The notes under the pieces were generated by a model. That model had not been told where the DNA came from and made no database searches. It was given only the letters and a program-made list of their open reading frames with translations. From positions 1-8,479 of the forward strand of contig CAZWXH010000079.1 of NCBI GenBank assembly GCA_964637725.1: a DNA stretch of 8,479 bases, written 5' to 3'. Both the position numbers and the translations under genes were made by a program. Source of the stretch: CAZWXH01 sp964637725 (GTDB taxonomy: Bacteria; Bacillota_I; Bacilli_A; Erysipelotrichales; Coprobacillaceae). Numbering within the stretch: position 1 is the stretch's first letter; every line of letters starts with the position of its first letter. Shown in pieces: positions 1-5,805 of the stretch.

Positions 1-353
1 GATTAGTTGCTGGTGGCACTGATAATCATTTATTATTGATTGATGTGAAAGCAAGTTGTGGTATTAGTGGAAAGAAAGCAGAAAGATTATTGGATGAAAT
101 TAATATTACTGCAAATAAGAATGCTATTCCTTTTGATACTGAAAAACCTTTTAAAGCCAGTGGTGTTCGTGTTGGAACACCAGCAATGACAACAAAGGGA
201 TTTAATGAAGATGATTTTAAAGAAGTGGGTAAAATCATTGCTTATCGTTTAAAGAATGAAGAAACTGATGAAATTAGGGAAGAATGTATAAGAAGAGTCA
301 AAGCATTAACTGATAAGGTGACAATGTATGATGGCTTATCTTATATAAAATAG
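1..353 (+). CDS. glyA: Serine hydroxymethyltransferase, C-terminal part (5' end outside window)
   Basis: PLP-dependent cytosolic enzyme that interconverts serine and glycine while transferring a one-carbon unit to tetrahydrofolate. The frame is open from base 3, giving 116 visible codons; the start and the PLP-lysine domain lie upstream. The visible part begins with the family's GGTDNH segment (bases 12-29), followed by a GKKAE-type helix, an NKNAIPFD stretch, and SGVRVGTPA. The Arg of that last motif (codon 168-170) matches the conserved Arg (E. coli Arg363) that binds the substrate carboxylate. The stop TAG (351-353) overlaps the Shine-Dalgarno of upp, so the two genes are probably co-transcribed. 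An internal TTG at 36 is not the start, because conserved GlyA sequence continues upstream of it to the window edge. Confidence 0.96.
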   Translation, partial: LVAGGTDNHLLLIDVKASCGISGKKAERLLDEINITANKNAIPFDTEKPFKASGVRVGTPAMTTKGFNEDDFKEVGKIIAYRLKNEETDEIREECIRRVKALTDKVTMYDGLSYIK

Positions 354-362
354 GAGGACAAC

Positions 363-986
363 ATGGCTATTATATTAGATCATCCTTTAATTAATCATAA
401 ATTAACAATTATGAGAGATAAGGATACTGGAACAAAAGAGTTTAGACAAAACTTAGATGAAATTGCGATGTTAGTCTCTTATGAAGTGACCAAGAATTTA
501 TTAACAAATGATGTAGAAGTGATAACACCGATTTGTTCAACAATTGGAAAACAATTAGTAAGACCAATCATCTTAGTTCCTATTTTAAGAGCAGGATTAG
601 GGTTAGTAGATGGATTTAAGGCTATTATTCCAACTGCTAAAGTAGGACATATTGGTATGGCTAGAAATGAAGATACTTTACAACCCGAAGAATACTATGC
701 TAAGTTTCCTTCTTGTTTAGATAAAGCTGATGTGTTTGTTGTTGATCCTATGTTAGCAACTGGTGGTAGTGCTTTAGCAGCTATTGAAAATATTAAAAAA
801 AGAGGGGCTAAAAACATTAAATTTGTTTGTTTAGTCGCTGCTCCTGAAGGTATTGAAGTATTAGAAAAAGCACATCCAGATGTTGAATTAATTGTGGCAG
901 CATTAGATGAAAAATTAAATGAAAAAGGATACATAGTTCCAGGGCTTGGTGATGCAGGAGATCGTTTATTTGGAACTGATGATTAA
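363..986 (+). CDS. upp: Uracil phosphoribosyltransferase
   Basis: Pyrimidine salvage enzyme that makes UMP and pyrophosphate from uracil and PRPP in the cytosol. The 207 residues match the usual length of about 208. Visible motifs are the N-terminal DHPLI and KEFR elements typical of bacterial Upp, the ILRAGLG segment (about residues 74-80), the PRPP-binding loop VVDPMLATGGSA (126-137), and the uracil-binding C-terminal motif YIVPGLGDAGDR (190-201). The ATG at 363 is preceded by AGGAGG at 352-357, which overlaps the glyA stop codon. The glyA-upp-atp order is conserved in Bacillota. No terminator with a U-tract separates it from atpI, so read-through into the ATP synthase genes is plausible. 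Confidence 0.98.
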   Translation: MAIILDHPLINHKLTIMRDKDTGTKEFRQNLDEIAMLVSYEVTKNLLTNDVEVITPICSTIGKQLVRPIILVPILRAGLGLVDGFKAIIPTAKVGHIGMARNEDTLQPEEYYAKFPSCLDKADVFVVDPMLATGGSALAAIENIKKRGAKNIKFVCLVAAPEGIEVLEKAHPDVELIVAALDEKLNEKGYIVPGLGDAGDRLFGTDD

Positions 987-988
987 TC

Positions 989-1011
989 CTTATTCAAGAA
1001 TATGGAATAAG
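989..1011 (+). other. Short inverted repeat in the upp-atpI spacer
   Basis: CTTATTC at 989-995 is the exact reverse complement of GAATAAG at 1005-1011, giving a 7-bp stem with a 9-base loop. A competing fold TATTC-AA-GAATA (991-1002) shares the left arm. No U-run follows, so this does not look like an intrinsic terminator. The right arm lies just upstream of the atpI start codon and covers its only purine-rich stretch, so the hairpin might limit AtpI translation or mark an RNA-processing point. The stem is A/T-rich and short and could be chance. Confidence 0.35.
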
Positions 1012-1018
1012 AGATAGT

Positions 1019-1387
1019 ATGAATGAGAAAATTATTTTAAAGAATTCGGTTTATGTCTTTCTAGGTGGATGTTTATTAACAGGAGTAGCTGGTATTATTT
1101 TACAAGATATATCATACTTACTAGGTTTGATTTTAGGGTATATTATTAATGTGCTTGTCTTTCTATTAATTATTAAGATGAGTGAAGGTATATTAAAGTT
1201 TTCTATGAGTACAGCTATTATTGTTGTTATGTTTATAGTAAAATTAGGAATGTATGCTTTAGGGTTTATAATTGCTGTTAAAACACCATGGATTCATATT
1301 ATAGGAGTTTTTCTAGGTTATATGTGTTCTAAAATAACTATCTATATTGAAGGATATAGACATAAAGGAGGTGAAGTGGATGGATAA
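1019..1387 (+). CDS. atpI: ATP synthase subunit I (AtpI), Fo assembly factor
   Basis: Small membrane protein encoded first in many bacterial atp operons. Family members assist c-ring assembly and have been linked to Mg2+ uptake. The 122 residues contain four hydrophobic segments, at roughly 8-29, 32-53, 64-87 and 91-110. A lysine (Lys75) lies inside the third segment, where AtpI proteins often carry a conserved positive residue. The C-terminus is short and polar. Sequence conservation in this family is weak, so the call rests mostly on topology, length and its place before atpB. The ATG at 1019 has only a poor Shine-Dalgarno (GGAATAAGAG at 1004-1013), which suggests low translation, consistent with a sub-stoichiometric assembly factor. 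The 3' end overlaps atpB by 8 bases. Confidence 0.82.
   Translation: MNEKIILKNSVYVFLGGCLLTGVAGIILQDISYLLGLILGYIINVLVFLLIIKMSEGILKFSMSTAIIVVMFIVKLGMYALGFIIAVKTPWIHIIGVFLGYMCSKITIYIEGYRHKGGEVDG
1364..1374 (+). promoter_or_regulatory. Ribosome binding site that fixes the atpB start
   Basis: AAAGGAGGTGA is a near-perfect Shine-Dalgarno located inside the end of atpI, 5 bases before the ATG at 1380. It decides between that ATG and an in-frame TTG at 1347, which has no comparable ribosome binding site and would add 11 non-family residues. Confidence 0.85.
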
Positions 1388-2063
1388 TGCAACGATACTT
1401 TCAACAATACGTATCGAGTTGCAAGTTGAATTGGTTTTTTCACTAATTATTATGACTGTTTTGGGTTTTCTATTTGTATTTGTTGGTAAGAAAGTTATGG
1501 CAGCAGATCCTTTAACAAAGCCTAAAGGAATTGTGTTGGTGTGTGAAACCGGGGTAGAAATAGTTTACAATTATTTGAAGTCAGTTATGCCTGCAAAGTT
1601 TGAGAAGAATTATTATCCTTATTTTGCAATGTTATTTGTTTATTTAGTATGTGCTAATCTTAGTGGGTTAATTGGATTTGATGCTCCGACATCAAACTTC
1701 TCTATTACATTAGCATTAACGTCGGTTACTTTTTTCTTAATACAATATAATGCATTTAGGAAAAAAGGTGGATTTACTTATCTTAAAGAATTAGTATGGC
1801 CACCAACAAATATCTTAGGGGCTGTATCTCCACTTATCTCAATATCAATGCGTTTATTTGGGAATATATTAAGTGGATCAATATTGATGATGTTGGTTTA
1901 TCAATTTACGGGTTGGTTATCGGGATTTATAGCACCAGTTAACTTCTTAGGCCCTATCTTAGCACCTGTCTTACATGTCTATTTTGATATATTTGCAGGA
2001 TGTATACAAACGCTTGTGTTCGTTACTTTATCTAGTATTTTGATTTCTTTAGAAGCAGAATAA
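1380..2063 (+). CDS. atpB: F-type ATP synthase subunit a
   Basis: Stator membrane subunit that forms the two ion half-channels beside the c-ring. The 227 residues hold several hydrophobic segments typical of subunit a, with conserved blocks PYF-ML-VYLVCANLSGLIG (about 80-99), SISMRLFGN (153-161) and GCIQTLVF (207-214). Arg158 is the essential channel arginine (E. coli Arg210), and Gln210 matches E. coli Gln252. Nine residues after the Arg, where E. coli has Glu219, this protein has Ser167. Seven residues before Gln210, where E. coli has His245, it has Asp203. The start is the ATG at 1380, which overlaps the end of atpI by 8 bases and has a strong Shine-Dalgarno, so translation is probably coupled. 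Length is slightly short of the usual 230-270 but nothing essential is missing. Confidence 0.96.
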   Translation: MDNATILSTIRIELQVELVFSLIIMTVLGFLFVFVGKKVMAADPLTKPKGIVLVCETGVEIVYNYLKSVMPAKFEKNYYPYFAMLFVYLVCANLSGLIGFDAPTSNFSITLALTSVTFFLIQYNAFRKKGGFTYLKELVWPPTNILGAVSPLISISMRLFGNILSGSILMMLVYQFTGWLSGFIAPVNFLGPILAPVLHVYFDIFAGCIQTLVFVTLSSILISLEAE

Positions 2064-2106
2064 CTAGTAGAGAATAAAAAAAAGAAAAATTTGGAGGATT
2101 TAAAAA
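2064..2106 (+). promoter_or_regulatory. A-rich leader and ribosome binding site of atpE
   Basis: The 43 bases between atpB and atpE form the longest gap inside the operon. The gap is almost free of C, contains a run of eight A (2076-2083), and has TTGGAGGAT with GGAGG at 2093-2097, 9 bases before the ATG. An unstructured A/U-rich leader with a good Shine-Dalgarno fits the need to make many more c-subunits than other subunits per complex. E. coli atpE is known to have a translational enhancer upstream; the equivalent role here is inferred. Confidence 0.55.
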
Positions 2107-2349
2107 ATGACAGATTATGGTTTAATTGCGATAGCAGCAGGAATTGCTATTTGCGCAGGTTTAGGAACAGGTATTGGTGAAGGGATTGCAGCAAGTAAGG
2201 CAATCGAAGCAGTTGGTAGAAATCCAGAAGCTGAATCTAAGATTCGTACAATGATGATCTTAGGTATTGCATTAACTGAAACAGTAGCGATTTATGCTTT
2301 ATTAATTTCTATCTTGTTAATGTTCGTTTTTCCTGGATTCTATTTATAA
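2107..2349 (+). CDS. atpE: F-type ATP synthase subunit c (rotor ring)
   Basis: Proteolipid that oligomerises into the ion-carrying c-ring. The 80 residues form the standard hairpin: helix 1 at about 3-28, polar loop with GRNPEA (37-42), and helix 2 at about 47-76. Helix 1 has the glycine ladder at 18, 20, 22, 24 and 26 that packs neighbouring subunits in the ring. The ion-carrying carboxylate is Glu58 in the TETVAIY motif. A second acidic residue, Glu25, sits in helix 1 at the position occupied by Gln32 in the Ilyobacter tartaricus Na+ ring and by Glu32 in the Fusobacterium nucleatum ring. Residues after Glu58 are Thr59-Val60, in place of Ser66-Thr67 of the Ilyobacter site. Coupling ion cannot be settled from sequence. 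Confidence 0.97.
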   Translation: MTDYGLIAIAAGIAICAGLGTGIGEGIAASKAIEAVGRNPEAESKIRTMMILGIALTETVAIYALLISILLMFVFPGFYL

Positions 2350-2370
2350 GATATCGAGGAGGAATAAAAC

Positions 2371-2874
2371 ATGGATATAGATATTGCAACGAAATTATTC
2401 CCCAATATAACAACGCTTATTATTCAATTGTTATCAACTGGAGTCCTATTACTTTTATTTAAAAAGTTTTTATGGGTTCCGATGCAAAGTTATTTTGCAA
2501 AGAGAGCTGATTATATTGAAAAACAAATCAATGATGCGACTGAGTCTAATGATAAGGCTAAGCAATTGATGTTGGATAGTGAAGAACAAGCACGTGTTTC
2601 AGTTAGAGAATATCGTGATATTGTGGAAAAAGCGAAAATTGATGCTCAAAAAGTGCATGAAGGTATTTTAGCTGAAGCGAAAGAGAAAGCGACAATTAAA
2701 ATGCAACAAGCAGAAAAAGAAATTGAAGTTGAAAAATCTTTAGCAAAACAAGAAATGAGACAAGAAATGATTGATGTTGCAATTGAGGTTGCAACAAAGA
2801 TTATGAACAAAGATATGAACACAAAAGAAAATCAACAATTGGTTGAACAGTTTGTTGATAAGGTGGCTAACTAA
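2371..2874 (+). CDS. atpF: F-type ATP synthase subunit b
   Basis: Peripheral-stalk subunit, normally a dimer, that links subunit a in the membrane to delta and alpha. The 167 residues start with a short polar segment, then one transmembrane helix at about 13-30, then the conserved FLWVPM junction (33-38) and Arg45, followed by a long charged, Ala/Glu/Lys-rich helix (about 45-147) consistent with the stalk coiled coil. The C-terminal stretch AIEVATKIMNK (137-147) resembles the delta-binding end of the family. AGGAGG at 2357-2362 lies 8 bases before the ATG. The stop TAA shares one base with the atpH ATG (TAATG), suggesting coupled translation. Only one b-type gene is present, so a homodimer is inferred rather than a b/b' pair. 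Confidence 0.96.
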   Translation: MDIDIATKLFPNITTLIIQLLSTGVLLLLFKKFLWVPMQSYFAKRADYIEKQINDATESNDKAKQLMLDSEEQARVSVREYRDIVEKAKIDAQKVHEGILAEAKEKATIKMQQAEKEIEVEKSLAKQEMRQEMIDVAIEVATKIMNKDMNTKENQQLVEQFVDKVAN

Positions 2875-3407
2875 TGAATGTGATTTCAAGTCGTTATGCT
2901 GAATCATTATTTGAATTAGCAAAAGAAGAGAAACAAATTGAAACTTATCAAAATGATATAAAGAAAGTTCATGATGTTTTTACTGATGTATCCTTTGTTC
3001 AATTCTTTAGTCATGTTGCTTTACGTGATGATGTTAAAATAGATGTTTTAAAGAAGAGTTTTCAAAATCAAGTTTGTGATTATGTTTATAATTTTTTAAT
3101 GTTATTAATTAAAAAAAGAAGAATGAAATATATTTTAGAGATTTGTGAACATTTTCAGTCTTTATGTAATGAGCATTTTGGTATTAAAGTAGGAAGAGTA
3201 TTTAGTGCTTATCCTATGAGTGATGAAGAAATAAAGAAGATTGAAAAGGCAATGAGTGAAAAAGAAAACAAGAAAGTGCAGTTACGTTTGGTTGTTGATG
3301 AAACATTAATCGGTGGGATTAAAGTTGAAATTAATAATCATGTATATGATGATTCACTTTCGTTTAAACTAGAAACACTGAAAAAAGAACTTTTAGAAAG
3401 TAGGTGA
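2874..3407 (+). CDS. atpH: F-type ATP synthase subunit delta
   Basis: OSCP/delta subunit that caps F1 and attaches the b stalk. The 177 residues match the family length (about 175-180). The N-terminal helical domain starts with the typical SSRYAESLFELA (5-16), and NFLMLLIKKRRM (about 73-84) matches the family's central helix motif. The C-terminal signature VDETLIGGIKVEINNHVYDDSL includes the conserved LIGG (145-148). The ATG at 2874 shares its A with the atpF stop, and AAGGTGG at 2860-2866 serves as Shine-Dalgarno. The stop TGA at 3405-3407 is part of the weak Shine-Dalgarno for atpA, five bases before its GTG start. Confidence 0.95.
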   Translation: MNVISSRYAESLFELAKEEKQIETYQNDIKKVHDVFTDVSFVQFFSHVALRDDVKIDVLKKSFQNQVCDYVYNFLMLLIKKRRMKYILEICEHFQSLCNEHFGIKVGRVFSAYPMSDEEIKKIEKAMSEKENKKVQLRLVVDETLIGGIKVEINNHVYDDSLSFKLETLKKELLESR

Positions 3408-3415
3408 AGTGAGTG
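3402..3415 (+). promoter_or_regulatory. Ribosome binding site and GTG start of atpA
   Basis: AGGTGA at 3402-3407 overlaps the atpH stop and precedes the GTG start at 3413-3415 by 5 bases. The first in-frame ATG in atpA is at residue 32, well inside the conserved beta-barrel domain, so GTG must be the start. The moderate Shine-Dalgarno and stop overlap suggest that ribosomes finishing atpH reinitiate here. Confidence 0.75.
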
Positions 3416-4936
3416 GATCTAAGACCAGATGAAATTAGTGCGTTAATCAAGGAACAGATTAAACATTTTGAGGATAAAATAGAATCAAAAGATGTTGGTA
3501 CAGTAATGACTGTAGGTGATGGTGTTTCTTTAGTTCATGGGTTAGATAATGCAATGCTTGGAGAATTATTATTATTCCCTAGTGATGTTTATGGAATGGT
3601 TATGAATTTAGAGGAAGATTGTGTAGGAGCTGTTCTACTTGGTAACGAAGGTATTATTAAAGAAGGTGACGAAGTGAAACGCACAGGAAAGATTATTGAG
3701 GTTCCTGTTGGTGATGAGCTTCTAGGTCGTGTTGTTAACCCTTTAGGTCAAGCAATTGATGGACAAGGGGCTATTGTGACTCACAAAACAAGACCGATTG
3801 AAAGAGTTGCAAGTGGAGTTATGACAAGAAAGTCAGTAGATCAACCTTTACAAACAGGAATTACATCGATTGATGCAATTATTCCTATTGGTAGAGGACA
3901 ACGTGAGTTAATCATTGGTGATAGACAAACAGGTAAAACGGCTATTGCGATTGATACAATCTTAAATCAAAAAGATCAAGATATATATTGTGTCTATGTT
4001 GCAATTGGACAAAAGAATTCAACGGTTGCTCAAATTGTAGAAAAACTTCGTCTTGGTGGAGCAATGGACTATACAACAATTGTTTCAGCCGGAGCTAGTG
4101 AACTAGCACCAGTACAATATATTGCACCTTATGCAGGATGTACAATTGCTGAAGAGTGGTTAGAACAAGGTAAAGATGTGTTAATTGTTTATGATGATTT
4201 ATCAAAACATGCGGTAGCGTATCGTACAGTATCTTTATTGTTAAAAAGACCACCAGGTCGTGAAGCATATCCTGGAGATGTATTCTATCTTCATTCAAGA
4301 TTACTTGAAAGAGCATGTCGTTTAAATGAAGAAAATGGTGGTGGTTCAATTACTGCTTTACCAATCATTGAAACACAAGCCGGAGATATTTCAGCATATA
4401 TCCCAACGAATGTTATATCAATTACTGATGGTCAAATCTTCTTACAACAAGACTTATTTAATGCTGGGTTTAGACCAGCAATTGATACCGGTCTTTCAGT
4501 AAGTCGTGTTGGTTCATCAGCGCAAATAAAAGCTATGAAACAAGTTTCAGGTTCATTGAAACTTGAACTAGCTCAATATACTGAAATGCAAGCATTTGCA
4601 CAGTTTGGTAGTGATTTAGATGCAGCGACAAAGGCCACATTAGATCATGGTGAGAAAGTGAGAGAAGTGCTTATTCAATCTCAATATTCACCTCGAACTG
4701 TAGTAGAACAAGTTATATCTTTGTTTGCTTTAAAACATGGATATACAAAAACTATACCGGTTAAAAAAGTATCTTCTTTTGTAGAAGGAATATATGAAGA
4801 AATGAAAATGAAGCATCAAGATATTCTTGATGATATTGAAACAAATAAAGTGATTAGTAGTGAATTAGAAGAAAAAATGAAACAAGTCAATGCTGATTAT
4901 GTAGAAAAATTTAAAAAGTTGAATGTGGAAGGATAG
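3413..4936 (+). CDS. atpA: F-type ATP synthase subunit alpha
   Basis: Non-catalytic nucleotide-binding subunit of the F1 hexamer. The 507 residues match the usual length of about 500-510. The N-terminus LRPDEISALIKEQI (3-16) is the family's delta-binding helix and supports the GTG start. A beta-barrel domain follows (about 25-95). The P-loop is GDRQTGKT (169-176), the Walker B region is VLIVYDDLSKHA (256-267), and PPGREAYPGDVFYLHSRLLER (280-300) is conserved. GLSVSRVGSSAQ (360-371) contains the arginine finger Arg365, the counterpart of E. coli Arg376, which reaches into the catalytic site of beta. The C-terminal domain is helical. Gaps are 5 bases to atpH and 6 to atpG. Nothing is truncated or out of family. 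Confidence 0.99.
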   Translation: MDLRPDEISALIKEQIKHFEDKIESKDVGTVMTVGDGVSLVHGLDNAMLGELLLFPSDVYGMVMNLEEDCVGAVLLGNEGIIKEGDEVKRTGKIIEVPVGDELLGRVVNPLGQAIDGQGAIVTHKTRPIERVASGVMTRKSVDQPLQTGITSIDAIIPIGRGQRELIIGDRQTGKTAIAIDTILNQKDQDIYCVYVAIGQKNSTVAQIVEKLRLGGAMDYTTIVSAGASELAPVQYIAPYAGCTIAEEWLEQGKDVLIVYDDLSKHAVAYRTVSLLLKRPPGREAYPGDVFYLHSRLLERACRLNEENGGGSITALPIIETQAGDISAYIPTNVISITDGQIFLQQDLFNAGFRPAIDTGLSVSRVGSSAQIKAMKQVSGSLKLELAQYTEMQAFAQFGSDLDAATKATLDHGEKVREVLIQSQYSPRTVVEQVISLFALKHGYTKTIPVKKVSSFVEGIYEEMKMKHQDILDDIETNKVISSELEEKMKQVNADYVEKFKKLNVEG

Positions 4937-4942
4937 AATATT

Positions 4943-5791
4943 ATGGCTAGTAATATGCAGTCTATCAAAAGACGTATTCGTTCTGTTGAATCTACAAAAA
5001 AGATTACAAAGGCAATGCAACTTGTTGCAACTTCTAAATTAAGAAAAACAAGGAATCAATTGGGACAATTAAAACCTTATTATAGTATGGTACAAAAAAC
5101 GGTTGCCGAAATATTGGCAAGTAATAAAATGATAGATAATGCTTATCTTAAAGAGAATTCTAATGGTAAGAATGTTTATATTATTGTTTCATCAAGTTTA
5201 GGATTATGTGGTGGTTATAATGCCAATGTATTTAAAATGATTTCTGGTATGATTGAAGAAAATGATCTTGTGTATATGATGGGAAGCAAGGGTGCGGCTT
5301 ATTTATCACATCGTGAAATTGAATTCAATCATGAATATTTAACTTTAAATAATACGCTTGATTTTAAAGAGATTGTTAGACTTGTGGGTGAATTAACTCA
5401 AATGTATAAGAATCAAGAAATCAAGAAAATTGAAATTATTTATACAGAGTTTGTTAATAACTTAACTTTTACTCCAAGAGCGTTAACACTTTTACCTGTT
5501 GATGCTAGTGATTTTGATGATATTGAAATTACGAAGAAGGAAACAATATTTGAACCAAGTAGTAGTGAGGTATTAAATCACTTAATTCCGATGTATTTAC
5601 AATCAGTTATATATGGTTGTTTAGTTGAATCTGTAACAAGTGAAAATGCTTCTAGAAAAGTAAGTATGGAAAATGCGACAGGAAATGCAGAAGAATTAAT
5701 TGAAGGTTTATTATTGAAATACAATCAAGCAAGACAGACAGCAATTACAAATGAAATCTCTGAAATTGTTGCTGGTGCGAACGCACAATAA
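4943..5791 (+). CDS. atpG: F-type ATP synthase subunit gamma
   Basis: Central shaft that couples c-ring rotation to catalysis in the alpha/beta hexamer. The 282 residues fit the family (about 285). The two shaft helices are recognisable: N-terminal KRRIRSVESTKKITKAMQLVATSKL (9-33), and C-terminal SENASRKVSMENATGNAEEL (233-252) through ARQTAITNEISEIVAGANA (263-281). The Rossmann-like domain carries SSSLGLCGGYN (83-93). In most homologues this reads (T/S)SD(R/K/Q)GLCGG; here Ser85 and Leu86 replace the Asp and the following polar residue, while GLCGG is kept. GGAAGGA at 4927-4933, partly inside the atpA end, gives a ribosome site 9 bases before the ATG. Confidence 0.97.
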   Translation: MASNMQSIKRRIRSVESTKKITKAMQLVATSKLRKTRNQLGQLKPYYSMVQKTVAEILASNKMIDNAYLKENSNGKNVYIIVSSSLGLCGGYNANVFKMISGMIEENDLVYMMGSKGAAYLSHREIEFNHEYLTLNNTLDFKEIVRLVGELTQMYKNQEIKKIEIIYTEFVNNLTFTPRALTLLPVDASDFDDIEITKKETIFEPSSSEVLNHLIPMYLQSVIYGCLVESVTSENASRKVSMENATGNAEELIEGLLLKYNQARQTAITNEISEIVAGANAQ

Positions 5792-5805
5792 GAAGGAGGT
5801 GCTTT

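Noticed and set aside
797..804. Run of seven A in upp as a possible slippage or frameshift site
   Set aside because: Codon register is not that of a -1 slippery heptamer and the Upp protein is full length with conserved C-terminal motifs; such runs are common in A+T-rich genes.
989..1011. Intrinsic terminator between upp and atpI
   Set aside because: The stem is only 7 bp, weak in G/C, and is followed by AGATAGT rather than a U-tract.
1347..1379. Alternative TTG start that would extend AtpB by 11 residues
   Set aside because: It lacks a Shine-Dalgarno, lies deep in atpI and adds residues not typical of the family; the ATG at 1380 has a near-perfect ribosome site.
1756..1768. AGGAAAAAAGG in atpB as a possible programmed frameshift site
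   Set aside because: The A-run sits in frame as AAA AAA G, which is not the register of a -1 slippery heptamer, and the zero frame continues through conserved AtpB sequence to a normal end.
4095..4349. Minus-strand open frame rich in His and Leu inside atpA
   Set aside because: It lies wholly antisense to a strongly conserved part of atpA, and its odd composition is what reverse-complemented A+T-rich coding DNA produces.
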